In this document: in pieces, positions 35,289 through 44,345 of the stretch | How the letters are laid out: each line of letters starts with the position of its first letter | Position numbering within the stretch: position 1 is the stretch's first letter | Assembly (NCBI GenBank): GCA_035712365.1 | Contig: DASTAW010000039.1 | Location: 156,587 to 220,586 of the forward strand | From: Terriglobia bacterium | GTDB lineage: Bacteria > Acidobacteriota > Terriglobia > UBA7540 | Direction of reading: 5' to 3' | DNA length: 64,000 nt | Notes under the pieces: model-generated | What the model was told of the DNA's origin: nothing | The model's database searches: none | Seen by the model: the letters and a program-made list of their open reading frames with translations, nothing else | Program-made: the position numbers and the translations under genes

Positions 35289-36065
35289 ATGAAGAGGCGG
35301 GACTTTCTGGCATCATCGCTGGCGGCTTCGGCGCCGCCCGGGATGACCCCTGGCGAGCCGGCGGGGGCGAATGGCCGCGAATTTTACGAGTTGCGGTTTT
35401 ACGGGCTCCATCGCGGGCCGGGCGCGCAATTAACCAACGACTATCTGCGCGATGCCGCAATTCCGGCGCTGAATCGCGCGGGCATCAAGCCGGTGGGCGT
35501 GTTCGAGATGCTCGTCGGGCCGGGAAGCCCATCGCTCTACGTGCTGATTCCGCACCCCTCGGCCGCCTCGTTGCTGACGGCGTGGGAGCGCGTGCGCGCG
35601 GACAACGAATACCTGGAACGCGGCGCTGCCTTCCTGAACGCTCCAGCCTCAAATCCGCCGTTTGTGCGCGTTGGGAGCGAGTTTATGGTCGCGTTTGAAA
35701 CGCATCCGCGCATCACGCCTCCGGCCCAGGGGCCGCGCGTCTTCGAACTGCGCACTTACGATAACGCCACCAAGAAGGCCAACCTGACCAAAATCAAAAT
35801 GTTTAACACGGGAGAAATCGATATCTTCAAGAAGGTCGGTTTTCATCCGGTGTTCTTCGGTGAAAAATTGATTGGCCAGCGCTGGCCCAACTTGACTTAC
35901 ATGCTGGCGTCGGAAAGCGTGGAGGACCGGAATAAGCGCTGGGCCGCGTTCGGGACGGACCCGGATTGGAAGAAGCTGCGGGCGACGCCCGGCTATTCGG
36001 ATGACGAGATTGTTTCAAACATCACCAACGTGCTGCTGCGCCCGGCGGCGTATTCGCAGGTGTGA
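35289..36065 (+). CDS. Tat-exported NIPSNAP-family protein, copy 1
   Basis: A 258-residue protein. MKRRDFLASSLAAS is a twin-arginine signal, and the hydrophobic stretch is short. Two NIPSNAP domains follow: FYELRFYGLHRGPG near residue 35 and FELRTYDNATKKANLTKIKMF near 145, the latter followed by FKKVGFHPVFFGEKLIG. NIPSNAP domains are ferredoxin-like folds related to dimeric alpha-beta barrels; their bacterial role is unknown. ATG 35289 has GGAGG 5 bases upstream. The neighbouring gene at 36222 is a close paralogue. Confidence 0.85.
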   Translation: MKRRDFLASSLAASAPPGMTPGEPAGANGREFYELRFYGLHRGPGAQLTNDYLRDAAIPALNRAGIKPVGVFEMLVGPGSPSLYVLIPHPSAASLLTAWERVRADNEYLERGAAFLNAPASNPPFVRVGSEFMVAFETHPRITPPAQGPRVFELRTYDNATKKANLTKIKMFNTGEIDIFKKVGFHPVFFGEKLIGQRWPNLTYMLASESVEDRNKRWAAFGTDPDWKKLRATPGYSDDEIVSNITNVLLRPAAYSQV

Positions 36066-36221
36066 GGGCGGGGACGAATGGGCGCGAGGTTGCGTGGTCT
36101 CTCCAGCATGCCCGCGCTTCGGCATATTTGCAGAGTTCATATCGGGTTCCCGGGCCTTGAAGTATGGCAATCCAGGAAGGCGAGCTATCACGGAAATTCA
36201 CATTCGCATGGAGGTCAATTG

Positions 36222-37004
36222 ATGAAGCGGCGCGACTTTCTCGCATCAACTCTTGCAGTGTCAGCGGGACTGGCATCGGCTCCCGTGGACGGCGCTGAGG
36301 AGTCAAAGGCGGCGCGCGACTACTACGAGCTCAGGTTCTACCAGCTTACCAACGGCGCCAAGGTGAAGCTCATGCACAGTTATCTGCGCGAGGCGGCAAT
36401 TCCGGCCCTCAACCGGATGGGCATCGACCCGGTGGGCGTATTCAATACCGTGGTGGGACCGATCAGCCCATCGCTTTACGTGCTGCTGCCGCACCGCTCG
36501 CTGGAGTCCGTTGCGACGCTCGAGGAGCGCCTGCGCGCCGATGCCGAATATGTCAAGAACGGCGCGGAATTCCTGAATGCTCCAGCATCGGACCCCGCTT
36601 ACGTACGCTATGAGAGTTCGCTGATGAAGGCGTTTGATTGTCATCCGCGGATTACGGTCCCGCCCAAAGGCAAGCGCATTTTTGAACTTCGTACCTACGA
36701 GAGCTCCAGCAAGAATTACAACTTGAACAAAGTGGAGATGTTCGGCAGCGGCGAAGTGGACATCTTTATCCGTAGCGGATTTCATCCCGTGTTTTTCGGC
36801 GAAAAGCTGATCGGCGACCGGATGCCAAACCTTACTTACATGCTGTCGATTGGCAGCATCGAAGAGCGCGAAAAGGCGTGGCAGGCCTTCAGCTCGGACG
36901 CTCAATGGAAGGCGCTGACGGTATCGCCTAAATTTTCTTCCGGGCCGAACGTGGTGAACATCACGAACTATTTTCTGGCGCCAGCGCCTTATTCCCAGGT
37001 GTGA
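36222..37004 (+). CDS. Tat-exported NIPSNAP-family protein, copy 2
   Basis: A 260-residue paralogue of the gene at 35289: same start MKRRDFLAS, then YYELRFYQLTNGAKVKLMHSYLREAAIPALNRMG in place of the first copy's FYELRFYGLHRG, and the same VFFGEKLIGDRMPNLTYML. Both end in ...PYSQV or AYSQV. ATG 36222 is preceded by GGAGG with a 7-base spacer; the longer frame to 36078 is rejected. Similarity along the whole length shows tandem duplication. The mature protein should be periplasmic. Substrate or partner is unknown. Confidence 0.87.
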   Translation: MKRRDFLASTLAVSAGLASAPVDGAEESKAARDYYELRFYQLTNGAKVKLMHSYLREAAIPALNRMGIDPVGVFNTVVGPISPSLYVLLPHRSLESVATLEERLRADAEYVKNGAEFLNAPASDPAYVRYESSLMKAFDCHPRITVPPKGKRIFELRTYESSSKNYNLNKVEMFGSGEVDIFIRSGFHPVFFGEKLIGDRMPNLTYMLSIGSIEEREKAWQAFSSDAQWKALTVSPKFSSGPNVVNITNYFLAPAPYSQV

Positions 37005-37072
37005 TGCGCCTCGGCACGCGTGAAAGTTCCGATGGACGTTTGCGCTGGTTCTGTGCAGAATTAGTGACTTAC

Positions 37073-37160
37073 TGAGGATTACAAAATATGGTGACAAGAT
37101 CATTTGTAGCGTCGCCGTCCCGGCGCTACGGAAGTCCGTCAATCTATTATGCAATCCTCA
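37073..37160. repeat. Palindromic element with terminal inverted repeats, copy 2
   Basis: This 88-base element shares its ends with the element at 10866-10990. Its left end (37073-37095) matches the other left end at 21 of 23 positions, and the right end (37138-37160) also carries TATTATGCAATC, TTATGCAATC in copy 1. Its own ends are inverted repeats. The centre is a hairpin built from GTAGCG and CGCTAC arms. It lies between the second NIPSNAP gene and the SYLF gene, so it may also act as a terminator-like structure. Confidence 0.65.
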
Positions 37161-37225
37161 TTAGGGCCCGATAGCGACCTGACGACCAAGGGCCGAAATC
37201 CGGATTGGGGGAGAAAGGAAACCGT

Positions 37226-37921
37226 ATGAAATATGTTGTGGCGGGCTTGCTGATGATTTCGGTTTACGTTCCTGCATTTGCGCAGGGCCGCGAGGACCAG
37301 AGGCTGAACCGATCGGCGGAAATTCTTCAAGAGATCATGAAGACGCCTGAGAAGGGAATTCCTCAGGACCTTCTGGACAAAGCTGTGTGTGTTGCCATCG
37401 TACCATCTTACAAGAAGGTTGCTTTTGGGTTCGGCGCCAGCGGCGGCAAGGGCTCGATGGTCTGCAGGCGCAACGGCGATGGCCCCTGGGGAGGGCCCTC
37501 CATGTTTACCATGGGTGGTGCAAGCTTCGGACTTCAGATTGGCGGTTCGGCGACCGACATTGTCATGATCGTGATGAGCGCCAGAGGAGCCGAGAAATTG
37601 ATGGGGAACAAGACGCAGCTCGGGGCAGACGCTTCGGTTGCCGGAGGCCCTGTGGGCCGCACGTCCCAGGCGGCCACCGATCTGCAGATGCACGCGGAGA
37701 TTCTCACCTACTCGCGGGCCCGGGGCTTGTTCGCAGGCATATCTCTACAGGGTGCTTTCATGAAAACAGACGGCGAGGCGAACGAGCGGCTTTACGGCCG
37801 CAAGCTGGAGCCGAAGGAGATATGCCTGCAGGGCGCAGGCGGAATTCCTGCTCCGGCCCGGGAACTCCATGCTGAGCTGACCAAAATCTCACCGCACGGC
37901 GGCCAGAAGCTGGCCCGCTAG
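37226..37921 (+). CDS. Exported SYLF-domain lipid-binding protein
   Basis: A 231-residue protein with a signal peptide (MKYVVAGLLMISVYVPAFAQG). The remaining part is one SYLF/DUF500 domain: RLNRSAEILQEIMKTPEKGIP, VPSYKKVAFGFGASGGKGSM, FGLQIGGSATDIVMIVMS, and SRARGLFAGISLQGAFM with the conserved Ser/Arg/Gly. The domain binds phosphoinositides in eukaryotes; bacterial roles are unclear. ATG 37226 is preceded by AAAGGAAACC. It is followed by a strong hairpin shared with the convergent aldolase gene. Confidence 0.88.
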   Translation: MKYVVAGLLMISVYVPAFAQGREDQRLNRSAEILQEIMKTPEKGIPQDLLDKAVCVAIVPSYKKVAFGFGASGGKGSMVCRRNGDGPWGGPSMFTMGGASFGLQIGGSATDIVMIVMSARGAEKLMGNKTQLGADASVAGGPVGRTSQAATDLQMHAEILTYSRARGLFAGISLQGAFMKTDGEANERLYGRKLEPKEICLQGAGGIPAPARELHAELTKISPHGGQKLAR

Positions 37922-37975
37922 CGTGTTGCGATATTCCAGACCGCGCATGCTTGCTTTCCTGCTACTTAAACAGAA

Positions 37976-38001
37976 AAGGGCGGGAGCGAACTCCCGCCCT
38001 T
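37976..38001 (-). terminator. Intrinsic terminator between convergent genes
   Basis: A perfect 11-bp GC-rich stem (AAGGGCGGGAG/CTCCCGCCCTT) closes a CGAA tetraloop. On the minus strand it is followed by TTTTCTG, so it can end transcription of the aldolase gene 27 bases away. On the plus strand the tail is only TTCC, so it may also slow SYLF transcription. Confidence 0.8.
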
Positions 38002-38027
38002 CCGGACCCTGAACTCGGAGATTCCAA

Positions 38028-39005
38028 CTACTTCATTTCGCCTGCGTAGATGTTCATAACCGTCTGAAGCAATTTCACCGCCTGCTCCCTGGGCCGCTGG
38101 AAGGAGTTGCGGCCGATGATCGAGCCAAAACCTCCTCCGTCACGAATGGCGCGGGCTTCGTCAAACACGTTCGCATCGGCGACCTTTGTTCCTCCGGAGA
38201 AGATAACGATCCGGCGGCCGGCGAAGGAGGACTGAACGACGTGGCGCACCCGGTCCGTCAAGGTGCTGATGGGCACCTTGGCGCTCTCATAAGCCTTCCG
38301 CGCGGCCTCCTGCTCAATGTGTTCGCTGGGCAGCTTCACCTTAATCAGGTGAGCGCCGAGCTGCGCGGCAATCTGGGCGCCGTAGGCGACGACGTCGATG
38401 GCCGTTTCGCCCTCCTTGCTGATGTCCGACCCACGCGGGTATGACCACACGACAACGGCCAGCCCGCGACCCTTGGCCTCGGCAGCAAGTTCCCGCAGTT
38501 CCTCGTACATGGTCCGCGCGGCGGCCGATCCGGGATAAATTGTGAAGCCGATGGCTACGCATCCCAGGCGCAGAGCATCCTGGACGCTGCCGGTGACGGA
38601 CGAAAGCGGGTCCTTCTCATCGTGCAGGGTATCGTGGTTGTTGAGCTTCAGGATGAGGGGAATCTCTCCCGCGTGGCGTCCGGCGGCGGATTCCAGAAAT
38701 CCCAGCGGCGCCGCATAGGCGTTGCAGCCGGACTCGAGGGCCAGTTCAAAATGATAATTGGGGTCGTAGGCGGCTGGGTTCACAGCGAAACTGCGCGCGG
38801 GCCCGTGTTCAAAACCCTGGTCGACGGGCAGAATCACCAGTTTGCCTGTTCCAGCGAGGCGCCCGCTGTTCAACAGACGCGCGATATTGGTTTTTGTTCC
38901 CGGGGAATCGCTTTCATACCAACTCAGGATTTCCCGCACACGCTCCGTCATCCGGCCGCTTTGATTCTGCCGTCCGATACGGGGAACGGCTTCCGTGGTT
39001 GCCAT
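38028..39005 (-). CDS. fbaB: Class I fructose-bisphosphate aldolase (DhnA family)
   Basis: A 325-residue Schiff-base aldolase of the archaeal/DhnA type, acting in glycolysis and gluconeogenesis. Blocks: LVILPVDQGFEHGP, LILKLNNHDTLHDEKDP, AIGFTIYPGSA, VVVWSYPRG, HLIKVKLPSEH (the Lys is the Schiff-base residue in this family) and IVIFSGGTKVADANVFDEARAIRDGGGFGSIIGRN. GGAGGAAGAG lies just before ATG 39005, so the extra 11 residues of the longer frame are not used. Transcription ends at the hairpin 37976-38001. Confidence 0.92.
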   Translation of the reverse strand: MATTEAVPRIGRQNQSGRMTERVREILSWYESDSPGTKTNIARLLNSGRLAGTGKLVILPVDQGFEHGPARSFAVNPAAYDPNYHFELALESGCNAYAAPLGFLESAAGRHAGEIPLILKLNNHDTLHDEKDPLSSVTGSVQDALRLGCVAIGFTIYPGSAAARTMYEELRELAAEAKGRGLAVVVWSYPRGSDISKEGETAIDVVAYGAQIAAQLGAHLIKVKLPSEHIEQEAARKAYESAKVPISTLTDRVRHVVQSSFAGRRIVIFSGGTKVADANVFDEARAIRDGGGFGSIIGRNSFQRPREQAVKLLQTVMNIYAGEMK

Positions 39006-39282
39006 ACTCTTCCTCCAACTTGAGTGGACTTGTAACACTTCAGATTACAGGCCACAAGACAGTACTGGCAAGCAAAAAACTCTGGGGCGTTCACCTCCGG
39101 CAGCACCCATCCGCCCACGCGCAAGGACGTCCTGGGCAAACGACATGCAGGGCGATGGTGAGTTTCATAATGCCCGGCCATGCGGAGATCCCAGGCAATC
39201 CGGCGGGGCCGCGCTGCTTATCCTGTGTTATATTGAGACCACCTTACTCAGGTTTAATTCGTTATTAGAAGGGAGAACAGGT

Positions 39283-40707
39283 ATGGGTCAGCATTCTGAA
39301 GTCAGCCGGCGGGAATTCTTAAAGTCGGGCGCCAGGACGGGCGCGGGTCTGGCAGCCATGGGTGGGCTCGGCCTGGTTGGGGCAACCGGGAAAGTCCTGG
39401 GAGCTAATGACCGTGTCCGGGTTGCCGTGTGCGGCGTCCGTGGGCGAGGATGGGACCACGTCAAGGGATACTCGAAACTCCCCAACGTGCAGATTGCGGC
39501 GATTTGCGATGTGGACGAGAACGTGGGCAACGAGCGGATCGCCGACATGGAGAAAATGGGGCTTGCCAAGCCGGCATACTATTATGACGTGCGGAAACTG
39601 CTGGAAGATAAGTCGATTGATGCGATTTCGATTGCCACTCCGGACCACTGGCATTCGCTGATGGCCGTCTGGGGTTGCGAAGCCGGCAAGGATGTCTATG
39701 TTGAAAAGCCCTGCTGCCACAACTGGTGGGAAGGCAAACAACTGGTGACGGCAGCGAACCGTTATAACCGGATGGTGCAGCACGGAACACAGAGCCGTTC
39801 GATGCAGGGCATCATCGACGCTGTGCAGAAACTTCGCGACGGAGTGATTGGCGAAGTCTATCTGGGCCGCGGACTCTGTTACAAATGGCGGCCCACGATT
39901 GGACACACTCCAAATGAGGCGGTTCCCTCTGGCGTCCACTACGACCTGTGGCTCGGGCCCGCTCCTGACCAGCCTTTCACCAAGAACCATTTCCACTACA
40001 ACTGGCACTGGTTCTGGAATTACGGCAGCGGCGACCTGGGCAACCAGGGCATCCACCAGCTTGACATTGCACGCTGGGGACTGGGCGTCAAATTCCCTAA
40101 CAGGATTACTGCGGTGGGCGGCAAATTCATGTTCAAGGATGACCAGGAAACTCCAAACACGCTCAACTGTTCCTTCCAGTACGACATGCCGGACGGCAGC
40201 CGCAAAATGCTCGAATTCGAGGTGCGTGGCTGGATCACCAACCACGAAGCAGGCATCGGCGAGGGCCGTGGGTCCCACGGAATTCCAGCGGCCGGACTGC
40301 AAGCCCACACGCGCAAGCTGGGCCCGGCGTCTTCACCTCAAAATACCATCGGTGACATTTTTTACGGTTCCAAGGGTTATATGACAATTGACGGATCAGA
40401 GGGTTACAAGACATGGCTTGGTCCGGGACATGAGCCCGGCCCGCAGGGCTCCGGAGGCGGCGACCACTTTCTCAACTTTATCGAAGCCGTCCGCTCGCGG
40501 AATAAGGCATCGCTGAATGCACCGATTGAAGAGGGCTATATTTCCGCGACGCTGATCTACCTGGCCAATGCCTCTTACCGGCTTGGCAAGACCATCGAAT
40601 TTGATCCGGATGCGGTGCAGGTGGTGAACGACGATGAAGCCACCCGCCTGCTGCGCAGCGCAGATCGTGGCTACAGAAGACCGTTCTTTATTCCAGAGAA
40701 CGTGTAA
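39283..40707 (+). CDS. Tat-exported Gfo/Idh/MocA-family oxidoreductase
   Basis: A 474-residue protein with a twin-arginine signal (SRREFLKSGARTGAGLAAMGGLGLVG). The Rossmann domain follows (RVAVCGVRGRGWDHVKGY, then IAAICDVDEN), with the EKP signature in VYVEKPCCHNW and the substrate-domain motif HFHYNWHWFWNYGSGDLGNQGIHQLD. Exported members of this family act on sugars, often with the NAD(P) cofactor held tightly. ATG 39283 is preceded by AGAAGGGAG. The next gene (TIM-barrel isomerase, Tat signal) probably shares its pathway. Confidence 0.92.
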   Translation: MGQHSEVSRREFLKSGARTGAGLAAMGGLGLVGATGKVLGANDRVRVAVCGVRGRGWDHVKGYSKLPNVQIAAICDVDENVGNERIADMEKMGLAKPAYYYDVRKLLEDKSIDAISIATPDHWHSLMAVWGCEAGKDVYVEKPCCHNWWEGKQLVTAANRYNRMVQHGTQSRSMQGIIDAVQKLRDGVIGEVYLGRGLCYKWRPTIGHTPNEAVPSGVHYDLWLGPAPDQPFTKNHFHYNWHWFWNYGSGDLGNQGIHQLDIARWGLGVKFPNRITAVGGKFMFKDDQETPNTLNCSFQYDMPDGSRKMLEFEVRGWITNHEAGIGEGRGSHGIPAAGLQAHTRKLGPASSPQNTIGDIFYGSKGYMTIDGSEGYKTWLGPGHEPGPQGSGGGDHFLNFIEAVRSRNKASLNAPIEEGYISATLIYLANASYRLGKTIEFDPDAVQVVNDDEATRLLRSADRGYRRPFFIPENV

Positions 40708-40887
40708 GGACCGTCAGCGGCAGACCAGCCGCGAGGACCTTGGGCGGGTACGAGCCGGGCGCTACCTGGGGATTGCCCGCTTTGGCGCCGGCCCCTGCGT
40801 TTTCGAAGGGCCTTCCGTACCAGGCGATTCGGCAATGTCGCGGAGCGGACCCTCTCAGGGGTACCTAAAATTGCAGAGGAGGGTGAG

Positions 40888-41745
40888 GTGGAGCTTACAC
40901 GCCGGGCATTTCTGATGGCGGCTGGCGCCGCTGGAATTGCTTTGCCAGCGCTGGCCAGTGTGGAAGGCATCAAGATAGGTGTTTGCGCGCCGACCTCGGA
41001 ACTGGACCAGGTGGTCAGCTACGGGTTCGATTACATCGAGCCTGCGGCTGCTTCTGTCTCAGAGATGAGCGAGGACAGTTTTCAGGCCTTTAAGGCGAAG
41101 GTGATGGCTTCACCCATTCGATGCGAGTCTTTCATCAGCTTTATCCGGCGGAAGGACTTGCGCGTGGTGGGCGACGATGTGAACTGGAACGCGCTGCAGG
41201 GCTATCTGGACCTTACGCTGGCCCGATGCCGCGAACTTGGCGGATCGATTGTAGTCTGGGGCAGTGCTGGTTCAAGAAACGTGCCGCCCGGTTATTCACG
41301 CGAAAAGGCCTGGGGCCAGATCAAGGATTTCCTGGTTCGGGCAGGGGATATTGCGCGCCGCCACCAGATGATTATCGCCATCGAGCCCTTGCGCCACCAG
41401 GAAAGCAACATTATTAATACCGGAGCAGAAGCCCTGCGGCTGGTCCACGAGGTTAACCATCCCAATATCAAGATGATCATCGATTACTACCACCTGCGCG
41501 TGGAGAAGGAAAGCCCGGACATCCTTCTAAAGGCCAGAAAAGAAATCGTACACTTCCATTTTGCCAATCCCAATGGGCGGCTGTGGCCCAAAAGTCCGGC
41601 GGAAGACCCCGAATACGGCGAGTTCTTCAAGCTGGTGAAACAGATTGGCTTCCACGGCGGAATTTCCATCGAAGGACGGGGATCGCTGGCGCAGGATGCC
41701 ACCGCCAGCCTGGCTTTTTTCCGGCAGGAAATCATGGCCGCATGA
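40888..41745 (+). CDS. Tat-exported xylose-isomerase-like TIM-barrel protein
   Basis: A 285-residue protein of the sugar phosphate isomerase/epimerase superfamily. The N-terminus has a Tat-type motif (LTRRAFLMAAGAAGIALP). Metal-site regions of the family are visible: IAIEPLRHQESN, MIIDYYHLRVE, VHFHFANPNG and ISIEGRG, with Glu/Asp/His/Glu in the expected order. GTG 40888 is preceded by GAGGAGGGTGAG. It follows the Gfo/Idh/MocA gene by 180 bases, and such pairs commonly process sugars or cyclitols in the periplasm. Confidence 0.87.
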   Translation: MELTRRAFLMAAGAAGIALPALASVEGIKIGVCAPTSELDQVVSYGFDYIEPAAASVSEMSEDSFQAFKAKVMASPIRCESFISFIRRKDLRVVGDDVNWNALQGYLDLTLARCRELGGSIVVWGSAGSRNVPPGYSREKAWGQIKDFLVRAGDIARRHQMIIAIEPLRHQESNIINTGAEALRLVHEVNHPNIKMIIDYYHLRVEKESPDILLKARKEIVHFHFANPNGRLWPKSPAEDPEYGEFFKLVKQIGFHGGISIEGRGSLAQDATASLAFFRQEIMAA

Positions 41746-41875
41746 GCATTCCGGCCCGGCATCCCCCCTTCGGGCTGTGAGTCTTGACTTCGCACCGCGC
41801 CGGGCTTAGGATTCCCTCATCAGGAAAAGGTCCTTTCATCGAATTGCCGGGGAGCGAGAGCTCCAGGAGGCAGAC

Positions 41876-42319
41876 ATGGATCTTCTAACGATTGCTCACG
41901 TTCCTCCCGCGAAGATTGAGGCGGGGCAGAGCGTCCTTGAGGCTGTCCGGATTATGGCAAGAGAAGGGGTTGGGGCCGTTGCGGTGATCGAGAAGGGCGA
42001 GAAGGGCGAGCTCTGCGGAGTCTTTACTGAGCGCGATGTTATGCTGCGCGTCGTACTGCAGAAGCTCAACCCGGAACACACAAAGATCCGCGATGTGATG
42101 ACAGCCCCTGTTGCGACCATCCCTGAAGACCTGACTGCGGAAGAAGCTTTCAATCAGATGGTTGACCGCCACATGCGCCATCTGGCGATTGTTTCAGAGG
42201 ACGGTGATCTCCTCGGGATGCTATCCATCCGCAATCTGCTTGAACACCTTGTGGACGAGCTTCGGCGCGAACTCAATTCCCTCGATCAGTACATCTCAAA
42301 TGATGGGCCGGGCGGATGA
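41876..42319 (+). CDS. Protein with two CBS domains
   Basis: A 147-residue protein made of a CBS pair (about residues 10-70 and 78-130): VLEAVRIMAREGVGAVAVIE, GVFTERDVMLRVV, DVMTAPVATIPEDLTAEEAFNQM and RHLAIVSEDGDLLGMLSIRNLLEHL. Such stand-alone proteins bind adenosyl ligands and may regulate partners. AGGAGG lies 6-7 bases before ATG 41876. It converges on the ClC channel gene, whose C-terminus also has CBS-like sequence. Confidence 0.92.
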   Translation: MDLLTIAHVPPAKIEAGQSVLEAVRIMAREGVGAVAVIEKGEKGELCGVFTERDVMLRVVLQKLNPEHTKIRDVMTAPVATIPEDLTAEEAFNQMVDRHMRHLAIVSEDGDLLGMLSIRNLLEHLVDELRRELNSLDQYISNDGPGG

Positions 42320-42485
42320 AGGGGCCAAATACCGGATGTACCAGCCTCACGTGACCAATTGGGCGGCCGCTCGCGAGGACAGCGTGGACAGGTGGAAGCC
42401 TCTGTCCGCGCGACTGGCCTACCCCACTGGCTTGATTCCGAGTCTGTAAGCCAGCGGCGCACGGAAGCCTGTTTTCCGGGAGGCA

Positions 42486-44345
42486 CTACGGCCGATTGCC
42501 TTCAGGGCTAAAGGCAGTTTCAGGGACGGGCGATTCACCATTCATCCTGGAATGTTCCTCCTCATCGTTCGCGGCCCCGTAGGCAGCCAGGATATCGGCG
42601 ATAGAGATAATCCCCTGTAGGTTGTTAAAGTCCGCCCGGTGGATGACGGGCAGAATCGGCCACTCGCCGATCTGCCGCAGGGCGGCGTCGAGTGGCTGGT
42701 CCGGATGGAGCCAGGGTAGCAAGGGGCTGGACAAAGCCCTTGCAAGAGGCAAGGCGCCTTTTTCCTCCTTAACCAGGCGGCGCAGGTCTTCCTTCGTCAC
42801 GCTCGTCCAGTCGCCGTTCCTGTGGCTCACCAGGAAGAAGTCCGGCGCCGCGGCGCTCACGCGCCTTGCCGCATCGGCCACGGTGTCCTCAGCGCGCAGG
42901 ACGATTTCCGCAGGCGGGCGCATGGCATCCTCGACCCGCAACATTGAGCGCTCGCGCTGCTCTTCCATGGAGGGCAGGTCGGTGCCGTCCTGGCGGGACA
43001 GAAGATCGAACAGAGGAACCCGCTGGTAGCGGAGCGAGATCAGATAGGCGATGGTGTTCGAAACCATGACGGGCAGAATGATGGAGTAGTTCCCGCTCAA
43101 CTCCACCACCATGAACACAGAGGTCATGGGAACTCGCAGGAAGCCGGCAAAAAGCACTCCCATTCCCACCAGTGCGAAGCCGCCAACACTCCCTCCCATG
43201 TGTGGAAAGAAAAGGTGCTCAACTCCGCCCACCGCACCGCCGATCATGGCGCCCACAAACAGAGTTGGCGCGAACATGCCGCCGGGCGTGCCGCTTGAAA
43301 ATGAAAAGCTTGTGGCCAGGATTTTGAATACCGCCAGCAGCGCCAACAGCTTCCAGGTGAACTGGTCGTGCAGGGCCAGGTCGATGATGTCGTAACCTGC
43401 CCCCATGACCTGGGGCATCCAGATTCCCATTACTCCAATCAGCAGCCCCGCCGCTGCCGGCTGGACGTAATGTGTCCACCTGGGCAGAGCTTTTGAGCGG
43501 ACCCGGAGAAAAGACACCAGCCGGACGAACACCAGAGAAGCGAACCCGCCAATTACGCCCAGAATAGCGTAGGAGAACAACTCGCTGGGATGTTCCATGT
43601 GGAAGGGTGGAACTCGAAACAAGGGCTCTTCACCCAGAAACAGGTGGAGCACCGTCACACTGGACACCGCCGCAAGGACGATCGCGCCCAGCACGCCCGA
43701 ACTCCACCTCCCGATGACTTCCTCGATAACAAACAGCACCGCTGAGATGGGCGCGTTGAAGGCGGCCGCCAGCCCTGCGGCGGCGCCGACGGGCGCAATC
43801 AGCCGGACCTTTTCCCGCGAGAGATGAAAGCGCCTTCCCAGCGCCGAAGCGATCCCAGCCCCGATTTGGAGCGATGGGTCTTCGGGCCCCAGCGATTGGC
43901 CGCTCCCGATGGCCAGAGAACAGGTCACGAACTTGCCGAGCACCGTACTGAAAGGAATGTAGCCGTCATAGACATAGACGGCCGCCTTGGTTTGATTGAC
44001 GCCGCTGCCTCGGACACGCGGGAAGACAAAGATGACCAGGGCGGCAACAGCCAGCCCCGCTAATGCCGGGACCAGAATGACCCGGACCGGGCCGGGCGCC
44101 AGGCTGGATCCGAGAAGCTCGATTCGGCTCCAGTCGATGGAAATCTGAAAGCATACGACAGCGAGACCGGAGAACAGGCCGATGATAACGGCCAGAAGAA
44201 GAAAGAGACCTTCTTCATGCAGGAAGAGGCGTGGCACCCGCAGCTTTGCGCGCCGGGCACGCAACCGCTGCCAGTATCGATGGAAGAGATCGTAGGCGCG
44301 GGGCCCAGCGGCGGCGTTATGATCGGCGGCTGCGGAGTCGGTCAC
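42486..44345 (-). CDS. ClC-family chloride channel/antiporter with CBS domains
   Basis: A 619-residue membrane protein. The ClC core (about residues 50-430) has GSGVNQTK, GSGQSLGPEDPSLQIGAG (where the gating Glu motif GxEGP reads GPEDP), SGTPGGMFAPTLFVGAMIG and the late ...SVFMVVELSGNYSIILPVM helices. A cytoplasmic CBS pair follows (about 460-590; EDAMRPPAEIVLRAEDTVADAARRV and QGIISIADIL). ATG 44345 lies inside the end of the upstream TPR gene, whose stop region it overlaps by 4 bases (ATGA). Direction of transport (channel or H+/Cl- exchange) depends on the gating Glu, which is present. Confidence 0.9.
   Translation of the reverse strand: MTDSAAADHNAAAGPRAYDLFHRYWQRLRARRAKLRVPRLFLHEEGLFLLLAVIIGLFSGLAVVCFQISIDWSRIELLGSSLAPGPVRVILVPALAGLAVAALVIFVFPRVRGSGVNQTKAAVYVYDGYIPFSTVLGKFVTCSLAIGSGQSLGPEDPSLQIGAGIASALGRRFHLSREKVRLIAPVGAAAGLAAAFNAPISAVLFVIEEVIGRWSSGVLGAIVLAAVSSVTVLHLFLGEEPLFRVPPFHMEHPSELFSYAILGVIGGFASLVFVRLVSFLRVRSKALPRWTHYVQPAAAGLLIGVMGIWMPQVMGAGYDIIDLALHDQFTWKLLALLAVFKILATSFSFSSGTPGGMFAPTLFVGAMIGGAVGGVEHLFFPHMGGSVGGFALVGMGVLFAGFLRVPMTSVFMVVELSGNYSIILPVMVSNTIAYLISLRYQRVPLFDLLSRQDGTDLPSMEEQRERSMLRVEDAMRPPAEIVLRAEDTVADAARRVSAAAPDFFLVSHRNGDWTSVTKEDLRRLVKEEKGALPLARALSSPLLPWLHPDQPLDAALRQIGEWPILPVIHRADFNNLQGIISIADILAAYGAANDEEEHSRMNGESPVPETAFSPEGNRP

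Noticed and set aside
31200..37165. Prophage or intact insertion sequence in this or any other region
   Set aside because: No integrase, intact transposase or phage structural gene is visible; the only transposase trace is the dead fragment at 57618-57811.
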